22,472 nt of DNA from Flammeovirgaceae bacterium UBA4659 (GCA_002405445.1 DHLV01000092.1:16835-39306); one strand, 5' to 3'. Positions 5,076-14,017 are shown, counted from the first letter of the stretch. Numbers and translations: made by a program. The notes: generated by a model from the sequence alone, not told the origin.

Positions 5076-6536
5076 CTAGTTCTTCTTCCCCAACTCTGGC
5101 AGCACAAAACTATCCAGCGGGCTGGGTAACTTCATTGCGGCTTCAATATCTTTTACGGTGCGCGGTGCGCCAACGGATAAGTGTTCGTAGCCGTCTTTGG
5201 TAATCAGGTAGTCGTCTTCAATGCGCACGGCTATGCCCCACCATTTTTTATCGCACTTCGATTCTTCAGGGATGTAAATTCCCGGCTCAATGGTGATAAT
5301 CATGCCTTCCTGCAGTTTGTCATACGTGCCCTTGTCGTGCACATCCAGGCCGATGTGGTGGCAGCAGCCGTGTGGGTAGTACAAGTTACGTTCGTCCACC
5401 GATTTGATGATGCCCAATTCAAACAGCCCTTGGTTGACAATCCTACGCGTAGCAGCGGTCAAATCGCGGAAGGTGGTACCGGGCTTACAAATTTTCATTG
5501 CTTCTTCTTGCGCCTTCAACACCAGCTCATAAATCTGTTTTTGCTCGGGCGAGAATTTGCCATTCACTGGAATGGTTCGAGTGATGTCAGCTGTATAACC
5601 GCGGTACTCTGCGCCCAAATCCATCAAAATCAATTCTTTGTTGCTGATATTGGGTTTGTAGTTATCGATGTAGTGCAAGATGCAGCCGTTGTGGCCTGCG
5701 CCCACAATCGAGGGATAGCCCAAATCTTCGGCTTGGTATTTTTTGAAAACAAACTCGTGTATGCCTTGCACTTCGCGTTCGCTCATGCCGGGTTTCATCG
5801 CTTTCATTACCTCTAGTTGTCCGGCACATGAAATTTGCACTGCCCGTTTGACCAAATCAATTTCTTCTGGTGTTTTGATGCCGCGCAATTCATCCATGAT
5901 GCCCTCCAATGTTTTGAGGTCTATGTTGTTTTTGGGGGGCTCTATGGTTAAAGTATTGCTGCCCTTTTCGGTAAAGTTTACCTTCGCCTTGAACTGGGCC
6001 TGGAGGTCGTACAGGTCGGCACTATCGCGCTCATCGTTGCGCACATCGTTAAAGAAATCGTAAAACAATACTTTATCAAACTTTGTGAAGTTCACATTGT
6101 ATTTTTTGAAGTCGGTGTTGTTGAATGCCTGGTTGAAGCCCAAAACATCCTTCACGCCTTTGTCTCCTAGCCTGCGGCCCGTCCACATTTCACGCATTTC
6201 ATTTCGCGGTTGCACAAAAATGATTTCGTTGTACGCTGTGCCGTTGGCAGCTGTTTGATTATCCTTGAAGATGAACAGAACCGCATTTGGCTCGCGGTAT
6301 CCGGTCAGGTAGAAAAAGTCAGGGTCTTGGTGGTATACATAGTCCACATCGTTGGCGCGGTTGCGCACGGGGTTGGCAAAAAACACTGCCACAGCGTTGG
6401 GCGGCAGCTTTTCGCGCAGTTTTTCTCTCCGGTTTTTGTGGAATTCTTTAGAAAGGAAATCGGCAGGCAGGTCTGTATTTTGTGCAATGGCAGACGAGGC
6501 AAAAATCAACAGGGCTGCAACCAAGGCGTATTTCAT
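5076..6536 (-). CDS. pepP: Exported Xaa-Pro aminopeptidase (M24B family)
   Basis: A 486-residue enzyme that removes an N-terminal residue preceding proline. An N-terminal signal peptide (MKYALVAALLIFASSAIAQ) sends it to the periplasm. Domain 1 (about 25-190) is the aminopeptidase P N-terminal domain; the pita-bread domain follows (about 220-460). All five metal ligands can be placed: D306, D317, H393 (in HGCCHHIGLDVHD), E417 and E440. The ATG at 6536 is preferred over one at 6578 because it starts the signal peptide and a promoter-like pair (6558-6588) lies just upstream. Length is typical for exported Bacteroidota members. The symbol is by family similarity. Confidence 0.93.
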   Translation of the reverse strand: MKYALVAALLIFASSAIAQNTDLPADFLSKEFHKNRREKLREKLPPNAVAVFFANPVRNRANDVDYVYHQDPDFFYLTGYREPNAVLFIFKDNQTAANGTAYNEIIFVQPRNEMREMWTGRRLGDKGVKDVLGFNQAFNNTDFKKYNVNFTKFDKVLFYDFFNDVRNDERDSADLYDLQAQFKAKVNFTEKGSNTLTIEPPKNNIDLKTLEGIMDELRGIKTPEEIDLVKRAVQISCAGQLEVMKAMKPGMSEREVQGIHEFVFKKYQAEDLGYPSIVGAGHNGCILHYIDNYKPNISNKELILMDLGAEYRGYTADITRTIPVNGKFSPEQKQIYELVLKAQEEAMKICKPGTTFRDLTAATRRIVNQGLFELGIIKSVDERNLYYPHGCCHHIGLDVHDKGTYDKLQEGMIITIEPGIYIPEESKCDKKWWGIAVRIEDDYLITKDGYEHLSVGAPRTVKDIEAAMKLPSPLDSFVLPELGKKN

Positions 6537-6557
6537 GCTGGTGACGGTTAGTTTTTG

Positions 6558-6588
6558 GAAAAGTAACATTTTACCCATACAAAGCCAA
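6558..6588 (-). promoter_or_regulatory. Promoter-like TTG-N20-TACTTTTC before the aminopeptidase
   Basis: On the minus strand TTG (6588-6586) and TACTTTTC (6565-6558) are separated by 20 bases, close to the Bacteroidota -33/-7 arrangement. Transcription would begin near 6551, leaving a leader of about 15 bases before the ATG at 6536 and supporting that start. Confidence 0.45.
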
Positions 6589-6611
6589 TCGAGTTGTGGC
6601 GTGCGGAGCGC

Positions 6612-6642
6612 AAAAAAAAAATCCCCACGGGAAGTAGGGATT
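6612..6642 (-). terminator. Intrinsic terminator of the RRM gene
   Basis: Read on the minus strand, AATCCC (6642-6637) and GGGATT (6625-6620) form a stem, followed by a run of about nine T. It lies 26 bases after the stop of the RNA-binding protein gene and separates it from the aminopeptidase promoter. Confidence 0.8.
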
Positions 6643-6668
6643 GAGAAGAATATTTTCAGGTATGGGTA

Positions 6669-6968
6669 TTACTCATTTCTTCTAAAGCCGCCACGGTATC
6701 CACCGCGGCCACCACCGGAGCCTTCCTCACGAGGGCGCGCCTCGTTTACAACCAGGTTTTTGCCCATGAAGTCAGCACCGTTCAATTGATTGATGGCAGA
6801 TCTTCCTGCGGTGTCGTCCGCCATTTCAACAAAGCCAAAGCCGCGGCTGCGCTGCGTTACCTTGTCCATGATGATCTTTGCGGAGCTTACTTCACCGTAC
6901 TCGGCAAATAACTGTTTCAATTGTTCCTCGGTTGCCTTCCAGGGAATGTTGGCTACATAAATGTTCAT
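6669..6968 (-). CDS. Single-RRM glycine-rich RNA-binding protein
   Basis: A 99-residue protein with one RNA-recognition motif (about 1-78) and a basic Gly/Arg tail (RGGYRGGFRRNE). The two signature strands are visible: RNP2 as IYVANI (3-8) and RNP1 as RGFGFVEM. Proteins of this kind bind single-stranded RNA in the cytoplasm and are common in Bacteroidota and cyanobacteria, often in cold or stress adaptation and general post-transcriptional control. It stands alone, with its own terminator at 6612-6642. An AT-rich upstream region of about 70 bases shows no convincing promoter. Confidence 0.95.
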   Translation of the reverse strand: MNIYVANIPWKATEEQLKQLFAEYGEVSSAKIIMDKVTQRSRGFGFVEMADDTAGRSAINQLNGADFMGKNLVVNEARPREEGSGGGRGGYRGGFRRNE

Positions 6969-7340
6969 TTGTTTTAAATAATTAAGTGAAAAATGTTCTT
7001 GCTAAATCAATAAGGCCAGACCGACAATAAACGCACCGGAGTGTGCTACTTTCAGATGGGTTACTTCATTAACAACCCAAATATAACAATAAATTTTTGT
7101 AAAAATCCAACTGTGGAGGGAAGCATGCGTTTATTCGGCCATTTTTGGCTTTTTCTGCTTCGCCAATCGCTTTTGCTCCGGCTTTCATCTCAACCATTCC
7201 TTCAAATCGCTCAACGAACGGTTTCAGAATCATGCCGCCATCCTGCACCTCCGAAACTTGTGGCCTTTGGCCGATTTAAGTTCAGTCGCGCACCCGACTG
7301 GCCAGGTGGTTCAATAACAGCGCTCTTGAGCGATGGGCAC
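6969..7340. other. Intergenic region between RRM and aminotransferase genes
   Basis: About 370 bases without a confident gene. On the minus strand a 54-codon ORF (7069-7233) has a purine-rich GGAGG about 15 bases before its ATG and an Ala/Lys/Glu-rich middle; it resembles nothing I know and may be chance. The longer plus-strand frame from 7041 runs antisense into the aminotransferase and is treated as a shadow. GGGTT/AACCC arms at about 7058-7077 could form a weak hairpin. No RNA gene was recognised. Confidence 0.4.
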
Positions 7341-8411
7341 TCAAGACCTTACCACATAGTTCCAGCCGTGCGTATCGGGCTCAATACCCATGCGGATGTT
7401 GTGCAGCTTGTTTTTGACGCGCATCTGAAAACTTTCAGAGCTGATTGCGGGCACGGAATAGTCTTTGCCGTGTATGCTGATGACAGCAATCTGTGAAACC
7501 ACCGCGGCAGTGCCAACACCAAAAGCTTCCGTGAGTTTTCCGTTTTGGCAAGTTTCCTCAATTTCTGCGATGCTCACCTTGCGCTCTTCTTTTTCAATGC
7601 CGAGCTCACCGGCAAGAGTGAGAATGGAATCGCGCGTGACACCATCAAGCAGTGATGTTGTTAACTTTGGAGTCACCAATTTACCATCGATTACAAACAT
7701 CACGTTCATGGCTCCTGATTCGTCAATGTACTTGTGCTCTTTTGCGTCTGTCCAAAGCACTTGGTCGTAGCCTTGTTTTTGTGCCAGCATGGTGGGGTAA
7801 AAGGCGCCACCATAATTGCCGGCACACTTGGCGAAGCCGGTGCCACCTTCGGCAGCACGCACATATTCTTCTTCTACTTTCACACGTACAGGCTTCGAAA
7901 AATATGGCCCCACCGGGCTTGTGATGATCATGAATTTGTATTCGTCTGCCACCTTTACGCCTAGTTTTGCCTCTGAAGCAAATACAAACGGGCGCAGGTA
8001 CAGCGATGAACCTTCGGAGGTGGGCACCCAGCCTGCATCCACTTCAATCAATGCGGCCAAAGCATTCAAAAACAGATTTTCGCTGATCGATGGCATGCAC
8101 ATGCGCTCCAATGAACGGTTCAGTCTTTTGTGATGGCGCTCAGGCCTAAAGATCGTTATCACACCTTGGCTGTTTTTGAACGCCTTCATGCCTTCAAACA
8201 CTGATTGGCCGTAATGCAGCGCCAGCATCGCAGGCGACATCATCATGTTTGCATACGGCATGATCTTGGGCTCGTGCCACCGACCGCCTTGGTAGTCGGC
8301 CACCAACATGTGGTCACTGATGTGGTTTCCAAATCCTAAATTGTTAAAGTCAATCTGCGGCAACCGCGATTGCTTTGCACGTTCAATGGCGATGGTGTCG
8401 GTTAGCGTCAT
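7341..8411 (-). CDS. ilvE: Branched-chain amino acid aminotransferase
   Basis: A 356-residue class IV PLP aminotransferase that interconverts Val, Leu and Ile with their 2-oxo acids using glutamate/2-oxoglutarate. Recognisable parts are YGQSVFEGMKAFK (about 67-79), the PLP lysine K195 in FAKCAGNYGG, a segment with SLLDGVTRDS, and EAFGVGTAAVV near the C-terminus. Length and motifs match the eukaryote-like 350-residue BCAT branch common in Bacteroidota. The ATG at 8411 is preferred over an upstream in-frame start at 8492 because a good promoter lies between them (8429-8459). It probably forms its own unit, with 207 bases separating it from the PaiB-like gene. Confidence 0.95.
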   Translation of the reverse strand: MTLTDTIAIERAKQSRLPQIDFNNLGFGNHISDHMLVADYQGGRWHEPKIMPYANMMMSPAMLALHYGQSVFEGMKAFKNSQGVITIFRPERHHKRLNRSLERMCMPSISENLFLNALAALIEVDAGWVPTSEGSSLYLRPFVFASEAKLGVKVADEYKFMIITSPVGPYFSKPVRVKVEEEYVRAAEGGTGFAKCAGNYGGAFYPTMLAQKQGYDQVLWTDAKEHKYIDESGAMNVMFVIDGKLVTPKLTTSLLDGVTRDSILTLAGELGIEKEERKVSIAEIEETCQNGKLTEAFGVGTAAVVSQIAVISIHGKDYSVPAISSESFQMRVKNKLHNIRMGIEPDTHGWNYVVRS

Positions 8412-8428
8412 AATGATTTTTATTTGAG

Positions 8429-8459
8429 GTAAAGATAGTCGATTTAAACAGGAAGCCAA
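8429..8459 (-). promoter_or_regulatory. Promoter TTG-N19-TATCTTTAC before ilvE
   Basis: On the minus strand TTG (8459-8457) and TATCTTTAC (8437-8429) are 19 bases apart, matching the Bacteroidota -33/-7 pattern well. The predicted start near 8422 leaves about ten bases to the ATG at 8411. Confidence 0.62.
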
Positions 8460-8618
8460 CGTTCTTTTGGTGCGAGCAGCGCCCTTTTGCAATTTGTTAC
8501 GTAAATCAGGGCACCACCAAAACTCTCTGTGTCAATTCGCGGCAAAACCAAGTTTACTTTTGTGGGGTATTTGTTTTTCGGATAAATATTTTTTTACGGT
8601 CTCTGTTTTATTGAAATT

Positions 8619-9236
8619 TCATTTTAGGGTGAGCCGGTGTTTTTTCATTTCCTTCGGTATTTGATGTGAGTTGTGGTCACCGCGTTGTTCCAACTGTCGA
8701 ATAATTGATTGATAATTTTGATCATCGCGGTTTTGCGAAAGCTTGTAGGCAGCTTCCATTTTGGTGATGGTCAGTTCAAAGGCAACGATTCCTTTTATTT
8801 CATTTTTTAAAAACTTCTCAGACATTCCTTCGACCGTAATGGGTTTTTCAGAAGCCTTTTCATGTTTGTTCACCAAATGTCTGAGCGACTCCCTGAGTTC
8901 GTCACCCTCGATCACGCGAATGGTGCCGTACACATGTACAGCAATGTAGTGCCAGGTGGGTACATTTTCGTGGTCGTACCACGAGGATGAAACATAGGCA
9001 TGTGGTCCCTGAAAAATGGCCAATACTTCGGGCTTTGCACTCCAGTTTTTCCATTGAATGTTGCCCCGGGCGATGTGGCCGGTCAATTTGTTTCCATCTT
9101 CGGACAAGTGCATCGGAATGTGGGTAGCCCATGGCCTACCTTCCACGGTGTTGATTAGAATTCCGAAATCGTTGTGGCGAATCATGTCAAGCCAATCGGC
9201 TCTGTTTTCGTTGCGGTTGGCCTTTGCGATGTACAT
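8619..9236 (-). CDS. PaiB-like FMN-binding protein
   Basis: A 205-residue protein of the PaiB / FMN-binding split-barrel family, annotated as putative negative transcriptional regulators since Bacillus PaiB. Family features: RPWATHIPMHL (about 34-44), the conserved YVSSSWYDHENVPTWHY segment (about 81-97), and GIVAFELTITKMEAAYKLSQ (about 149-168), followed by a polar tail. The split-barrel is more like a flavin-dependent oxidoreductase or heme-utilisation fold than a classic DNA-binding protein, so regulation is not certain. It is 66 bases downstream of the PhzF-like gene and may be the last gene of that operon. Confidence 0.9.
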   Translation of the reverse strand: MYIAKANRNENRADWLDMIRHNDFGILINTVEGRPWATHIPMHLSEDGNKLTGHIARGNIQWKNWSAKPEVLAIFQGPHAYVSSSWYDHENVPTWHYIAVHVYGTIRVIEGDELRESLRHLVNKHEKASEKPITVEGMSEKFLKNEIKGIVAFELTITKMEAAYKLSQNRDDQNYQSIIRQLEQRGDHNSHQIPKEMKKHRLTLK

Positions 9237-9302
9237 GTTGAGTTTGTTGAGTGGTAGGAATGATGACTTTGCAGATGAGTTTAACCATGGTGTGGTCAGT
9301 GA

Positions 9303-10097
9303 TCAGCTGACCGGTTCATCCAAAAATATGGTGCCGACAGAAAACAGCTTTGCGGTGCCGCTGATTTTTACGCGATTACCGTCTAGTTTGCAAACCAACT
9401 TCCCTCCACGCTTTGAAACCTGTTCTGCACGAAATTCGCTTTTGCCCAGCTTTGCTGACCAATAGGTTGTGAGCGTGGTGTGTGCTGAACCGGTAACGGG
9501 GTCTTCATCAACACCTGCCTGCGGGCCGAAAAATCGCGACACAAAGTCTACTTGACGGCCACGCGCAGTGATGATGGCACCTCGCCCACCGATGAGCGCG
9601 ATACGTGCAAAGTTGGGTTGACAACTACGCACGCTTTCTTCGCTGTCAAACACAAACAGATAATCTGTTTTGCCCTTTTGTATTTCCAGCACTTTTTCAT
9701 CAAAGCATTTCAAAAGGGGCGTGGGCTCCAGCGGGTGAAGCACATCGGCCGGGAAGTCGAGCGTGAGTGCATCGCCCTCTTTCGTAACTGTCAACAATCC
9801 GCTGCGCGACTGAAACGAGATCGCATTGCCCGGAAATCCCTGGTGATGGAACATCACAAAAGCAGAGGCCAATGTGGCGTGGCCGCATAAATCCACTTCT
9901 GCGGCTGGGGTAAACCAGCGGATGCGCCACCCTTCTTTCTCGCTTACATAGAAAGCCGTCTCCGACAAGTTGTTTTCCATAGCGATGTTTTGCATCACCG
10001 CATCAGGCAACCACTTTTCAAGCGGGCATACCACCGCTGGGTTGCCGGTAAAAATAGCATCAGCAAAAGCATCTACCTGGTATCGTTTGATGTTCAT
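9303..10097 (-). CDS. PhzF-family isomerase/epimerase-like protein
   Basis: A 264-residue PhzF-fold protein (diaminopimelate-epimerase superfamily). The N-terminal half starts YQVDAFADAIFTGNPAVVC, with proposed acid/base E46 in NNLSETAFYV; WFTPAAEVDLCGHAT follows; the C-terminal half has GVDEDPVTGSAH, the typical second-domain signature. Substrates of most members are unknown; PhzF itself isomerises a phenazine precursor, and no other phenazine genes are here. Its ATG overlaps the OsmC stop (ATGA), so it is coupled to that gene. Start chosen at 10097 for this overlap; the frame remains open to 10154. Confidence 0.9.
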   Translation of the reverse strand: MNIKRYQVDAFADAIFTGNPAVVCPLEKWLPDAVMQNIAMENNLSETAFYVSEKEGWRIRWFTPAAEVDLCGHATLASAFVMFHHQGFPGNAISFQSRSGLLTVTKEGDALTLDFPADVLHPLEPTPLLKCFDEKVLEIQKGKTDYLFVFDSEESVRSCQPNFARIALIGGRGAIITARGRQVDFVSRFFGPQAGVDEDPVTGSAHTTLTTYWSAKLGKSEFRAEQVSKRGGKLVCKLDGNRVKISGTAKLFSVGTIFLDEPVS

Positions 10098-10564
10098 GAG
10101 ATTACAGTGGGTTGGTGTTGAACAGGAAAATTCACAGAGCGGGCGATGAAACACATTGCTGCTGCATCATCATGCAGGCACATTGCTTTTTCGCGTGCGG
10201 ACGGATCGGTAATTTTTACCACCGGCTTCAGTGTGATCGCTGTGAATTCACCACTGCCATTGTCATGTTCCGCCATCAGGCCTTGTGCCTCGTCAGAATA
10301 ATCGAGTACTACAACTCCGTTGACGGCACATAAGTGCAAGTACCAAAGCATGTGGCAAGATGATATTGCAGCCACCAGCAGTTCTTCCGGATTGTAATGG
10401 CTTCCGTCACCGCGGAATGCGGGATCTGATGATCCGGCCAAAACGGGCTTTCCGGGTACGCTGATTTCAAAATTGCGTGAGTATGCCTTGTAATCTTTGG
10501 TGCCCGTCCCGAGGTTTCCGGTCCAGTGCATGACGGTGGTGTAAAGATGATTTTTGTTGCTCAT
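10094..10564 (-). CDS. OsmC/Ohr-family protein
   Basis: A 156-residue OsmC-like protein. The family reduces organic hydroperoxides or other thiol-reactive stressors through two cysteines; here C70 (EELLVAAISSCHMLWYL) and C138 (AAAMCFIARSVNFPV) are in the expected places. It resembles the SACOL1771/YhfA-like subgroup more than classical Ohr. It starts 14 bases after the PLP-decarboxylase stop and overlaps the PhzF-like gene by 4 bases, so all three are likely one transcript. The ATG at 10564 gives the standard N-terminus. Confidence 0.9.
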   Translation of the reverse strand: MSNKNHLYTTVMHWTGNLGTGTKDYKAYSRNFEISVPGKPVLAGSSDPAFRGDGSHYNPEELLVAAISSCHMLWYLHLCAVNGVVVLDYSDEAQGLMAEHDNGSGEFTAITLKPVVKITDPSAREKAMCLHDDAAAMCFIARSVNFPVQHQPTVIS

Positions 10565-10578
10565 GAATGTGTCATTTA

Positions 10579-11979
10579 TCAAAGTTCTGCTTGTGCCTTT
10601 TGAAGTGATGATTGGAAGGATGCTACGGATGACGAAACATCGCGTGCGGTAGTGGCCCACGAACAGACGCTGATGCGAATCACTTTCTTTCCGCGCCAGG
10701 TAGATCCGCCCACCCAGCACACACGCTCGCGCTGAATGTGTTCAATCACTTTGTTGGTCAGTGTATCGCTGTTACAGCTTACCACTACCTGGTTAAACAC
10801 CACATCGTTCAATACGCGAAAACCCTCGATGCCTGATAGCTCTTGTGCAAACTGACGGGCGCGCACATGCATTTCTCCGACCATTTCATCTACTCCATGT
10901 TTACCCAAGTATTTTAACGCAGCCCATAATTCAATGATCCGCGCCCTGCGCGACATTTCGGGAGTGTAAAACATGCCATCACGTTCTTTGCTTACCATTA
11001 AGTATGCACCCGACATGTGCAGGGCGTTGGTCAGCGCCTCTTTATTTGCACACAAAACGATACCAGAATCATAGGGTGTGTTCAGCGTCTTATGCGCGTC
11101 AACGGCCCACGAGTGAGCGAGTTCTATGCCTTTGGTAAGATGAGCCAGATTTTTGACGGCAGCAGCCCACAAACCGAAAGCGCCATCGATATGAACCCAG
11201 GCTACGGCCTCCCTCGCTTGGGTGCAGACAGGCTCAAAAGCATCAAATGAGCCGCTGTTCACGTTTCCCGCCTGTAAGATCACCATTGTGCGGTTATCCA
11301 ATGGAGGCAACAGATCTGCACGGATGCGGCCTTGTGAGTCGGTATCTACATATTCGATGTGATCATGCCCCAGGCCCAGCAAGCCAATTGACTTCAAAAC
11401 AGTAGAGTGTGCCTCTCGGCCGGTGACGATCCGCAGAAGGGGGGCGTTAAATAAACCCCTCTTGTTGACATCCCAGTTTTGATTTTGCAGCAAGTGACAA
11501 CGGCCTGCGGCCAAGCCGCAAAAGTTTGCCATCGAGCTGCCACTCACAAAACCTGCCACCACTTGTGGAGGCAACCTGAAAACAGACAGAAGCCATTTTT
11601 CTACCACGCTCTCTAACTTTGACGCCAGGGGTGAGATTGCATCCATCGCGCTGTTCTGATCCCAAAATGTTGATAACACTTTTGCGGCCGTGGCAACCGG
11701 CACTGCGCTGCCGTTGACAAAACCAAAATACCTGCCGCCCATGATGGCCGAAGTGGCGGGTGCACCGTAATGTTGCAGGTCGTTGATCAGTTGATGCGAA
11801 TCGGAATGGGATTCATTCAACTCCTCATCAAAGAAAACCAGGTTTTGAATCGCCTCGTCAGTCGGAAAAACGTTGCGTTGCAACACTTCATCAAGATAGA
11901 CTTTGCCAAAGCTCAATGCCCGGTCATAGACAGACTGGTCTGCCATTTCTGAAAACATCTTTCTTTGTATCTCGGTCAT
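10579..11979 (-). CDS. PLP-dependent group II decarboxylase-like protein
   Basis: A 466-residue fold-type I enzyme of the aromatic-amino-acid/glutamate/diaminobutyrate decarboxylase family. Visible active-site residues: H191 (REAHSTVLKS) that stacks on PLP, D265 (HIDGAFG), and Schiff-base K297 in VDAHKTLNTPYDSG. The substrate cannot be told; such genes are often annotated aspartate decarboxylase or aromatic decarboxylase. It is the first gene of a tight set with OsmC and PhzF-like genes, which hints at amine or redox-linked metabolism, by context only. Start at 11979; a longer frame reaches 12006 but adds nine unconserved residues. Confidence 0.88.
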   Translation of the reverse strand: MTEIQRKMFSEMADQSVYDRALSFGKVYLDEVLQRNVFPTDEAIQNLVFFDEELNESHSDSHQLINDLQHYGAPATSAIMGGRYFGFVNGSAVPVATAAKVLSTFWDQNSAMDAISPLASKLESVVEKWLLSVFRLPPQVVAGFVSGSSMANFCGLAAGRCHLLQNQNWDVNKRGLFNAPLLRIVTGREAHSTVLKSIGLLGLGHDHIEYVDTDSQGRIRADLLPPLDNRTMVILQAGNVNSGSFDAFEPVCTQAREAVAWVHIDGAFGLWAAAVKNLAHLTKGIELAHSWAVDAHKTLNTPYDSGIVLCANKEALTNALHMSGAYLMVSKERDGMFYTPEMSRRARIIELWAALKYLGKHGVDEMVGEMHVRARQFAQELSGIEGFRVLNDVVFNQVVVSCNSDTLTNKVIEHIQRERVCWVGGSTWRGKKVIRISVCSWATTARDVSSSVASFQSSLQKAQAEL

Positions 11980-12473
11980 GATGCGACCTGCTTGTTTATG
12001 TTGCACGCCTAAAAATAGAAATATATTTTAATCCAACGTTACAAAAAATTCCGAAGTGTGTGTTTCAGTTTTGGATCAGATTGGATTGGGAGTCGTGCCT
12101 CGTGCCGACCAAGGAAACATATAGGGCCACGATCATTTCAAAAATAATCCAATAGTTACTTTATCATGTCAGCATAAGGTAATAAAAGGTTGTTCGATTA
12201 TCAAACGAAGGTTAGGTGCTGCACAAGTAGACAACTGGCCGGTTTCGAGATGCTATGTTGCACAAGTCGATAGCAGTGGAATGCTGTTTGCATGCCTTTA
12301 TAGTGATCTATTTTTTGTAACCTGTCGAAACATTGTTGCGAAAAAACACAACTTGCTGCGGTTTGCTTCAGCGCCAGCCCGATGCCATTATTTTGAGAAC
12401 TTTTATCAGACTTTTTTGTTGGTATATTTGACCTCGCAAATCACTGTTCAACAATTTAAAATCAATAATTATT
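11980..12473. other. Divergent intergenic region between decarboxylase and sodA
   Basis: About 490 bases between two divergent genes. It should hold both promoters. A TGCACAAGT nonamer appears twice (12220-12228 and 12259-12267, 39 bases apart), both followed by similar bases, as a possible operator pair; this may be chance. No ORF with protein-like composition was seen beyond short frames. Confidence 0.45.
12423..12430 (+). promoter_or_regulatory. Candidate -7 box for sodA
   Basis: TATATTTG matches the Bacteroidota TAnnTTTG box and lies 43 bases before the sodA ATG. A -33 TTG at 19-21 bases upstream is not evident; the nearest (12393-12395) is 27 bases away, so the call rests on the -7 box alone. 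Confidence 0.4.
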
Positions 12474-13076
12474 ATGGCTTTTACACTTCCCGCACTTCCC
12501 TATGCATTCAATGCACTGGAACCACACATTGATGCTCGTACCATGGAAATCCATCATGGAAAGCACCACAACGCATACGTTACCAATCTTAACAATGCCA
12601 TTGCCGGCAAACCGGAAGAAAATATGACCATTGAGGAGATCTGTAAGAACATATCAAAGTACCCGATGCCTGTGCGTAACAATGGTGGGGGCCACTACAA
12701 TCACAGTTTATTTTGGACGATCATGGGCCCCAGTGCGGGCGGTGTGCCTACGGGTGCATTGGCTGACGCCATCAACGCTGCCTTTGGTAACTTCGATGAA
12801 TTTAAAACCAAGTTCAACGCTGCTGCCGTGGGTCGTTTCGGATCAGGCTGGGCGTGGCTCATCAAAGGCGCTGACGGCAAACTGGCGATTACCTCTACCC
12901 CCAATCAAGACAACCCATTGATGGATTTGGCGGATGTGATCAAAGGCACACCATTACTCGGGCTTGATGTGTGGGAGCATGCCTACTACCTGAACTATCA
13001 AAACCGCAGACCTGATTATTGTTCTGCCTTTTGGAATGTGGTGAATTGGAATGAAGTAGCGAAGCGTTTCGCTTAA
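12474..13076 (+). CDS. sodA: Superoxide dismutase, Mn-type
   Basis: A 200-residue Fe/Mn-family superoxide dismutase that converts superoxide to oxygen and peroxide in the cytoplasm. Metal ligands are H27, H77, D165 and H169, with Y35 at the active-site gate. Metal type follows the position of the active-site glutamine: Q145 (in NQDNPL) is in the C-terminal domain and position 70-73 is NGGG, as in Mn enzymes; cambialistic use is possible. No signal peptide. It is one of only two confident plus-strand genes and ends in a strong terminator at 13127-13160, so it is monocistronic. Confidence 0.96.
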   Translation: MAFTLPALPYAFNALEPHIDARTMEIHHGKHHNAYVTNLNNAIAGKPEENMTIEEICKNISKYPMPVRNNGGGHYNHSLFWTIMGPSAGGVPTGALADAINAAFGNFDEFKTKFNAAAVGRFGSGWAWLIKGADGKLAITSTPNQDNPLMDLADVIKGTPLLGLDVWEHAYYLNYQNRRPDYCSAFWNVVNWNEVAKRFA

Positions 13077-13126
13077 AATCCCAAAAGTGTATGCTGCACT
13101 CAACAAGTGTAGCACTCGTATTCGAT

Positions 13127-13160
13127 AACGTCCGAACCATGTTTCGGACGTTGTTTTTTT
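13127..13160 (+). terminator. Intrinsic terminator of sodA
   Basis: AACGTCCGAA (13127-13136) and TTCGGACGTT (13143-13152) are perfect arms around a 6-base loop, followed by G and seven T. It lies 51 bases after the sodA stop and just before the convergent bestrophin-like gene ends at 13173. Confidence 0.93.
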
Positions 13161-13172
13161 GTTGCGTTGAAT

Positions 13173-13952
13173 TCACTTCAGCAGATCGAGGGTCTCGTCT
13201 GCGTCAATCACCACATCGTCTTCACCTACTTCGTCAAATGGATTTTCCAGGTGGTCTTGAATGTTGTCCAGGCTTACCAAAATAAAACTGTACAGCACGG
13301 GCATCACAAACTCTAATTGCGCGGAGTAATCATGGAAGGTGCTGGCGAAGTAAGGGCCATAGATGATGGGGAAGGCGTAAATAAACACTTTGCTGTATGT
13401 GCGCAGCGTTACCGGAGTGCGATAGGCATGTATGATTTTGATGTTATCAAATGCGATAATCATCTTGCTCACATATTGGCTTACGCGTGAGACTTCTCCA
13501 CTTTGTACCCCGTGCCCACGAAATTCCATGGTTAGTTTAGAGAGTTCGGAAAACATGGCGTACATATTTTTTTCTTCTTGCGCCCAGGCGGCTCCATTTT
13601 TAAGCTTTACCATGTGCTTCACCTGCCGCAACATTTGATGGATCATTTTCATCGCCCTGGTGCTCGTGTCTGCATCTTGTCTGCCAGACCAATCGCGAGC
13701 TGCAAAGTAAATGGCTATTGCATGGCCTTTGAAGTCGGAGTAGCGCTGCAACGCAGTTTCTCTGCGGGCGTAGGCAGACCCGATCGAAAAGACCACAGGG
13801 AAAACAATAGCCACACCGACCAGCATGTCGGGGAACTTGGCGGTCAGGTTCAGGTGAAAGCATAAGTAACTGCTGAGCACTGCCATCGCAGTAATGATGA
13901 ACGTTTTGTAGTTGATAATGAGGGAAAAGCTTTTCAGCATTTTTTTCATCAA
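13173..13952 (-). CDS. Bestrophin-like membrane protein
   Basis: A 259-residue protein with membrane segments near both ends of the chain: about 12-31, 41-60, 185-205 and 215-233. Between them lies a long helical, charged region. The C-terminal LDNIQDHLENPFDEVGEDD is like the conserved stretch following the last helix in bestrophin/RFP-TM (UPF0187) anion channels. That family forms pentameric chloride-conducting channels. Similarity is clear only in that motif and overall layout, so channel function is probable rather than proved. It is 65 bases downstream of the OmpA-like gene and may share its transcript. Confidence 0.7.
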   Translation of the reverse strand: MMKKMLKSFSLIINYKTFIITAMAVLSSYLCFHLNLTAKFPDMLVGVAIVFPVVFSIGSAYARRETALQRYSDFKGHAIAIYFAARDWSGRQDADTSTRAMKMIHQMLRQVKHMVKLKNGAAWAQEEKNMYAMFSELSKLTMEFRGHGVQSGEVSRVSQYVSKMIIAFDNIKIIHAYRTPVTLRTYSKVFIYAFPIIYGPYFASTFHDYSAQLEFVMPVLYSFILVSLDNIQDHLENPFDEVGEDDVVIDADETLDLLK

Positions 13953-14017
13953 AGCTTAGTTTAATTGACTTACCTGGGGAGCCAGTACAATGGTAGTTTT
14001 CAAATAGGCAGTTGCTG

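Noticed and set aside
5181..5816. Long plus-strand frame of 211 codons
   Set aside because: Antisense to the aminopeptidase, whose catalytic motifs are on the other strand.
9303..10097. Phenazine biosynthesis cluster
   Set aside because: A PhzF-fold protein alone is not evidence; no other phz genes are nearby.
12220..12267. TGCACAAGT pair as a defined operator
   Set aside because: Two nonamers in 490 bases could be chance and no known regulator site matches; left as a note only.
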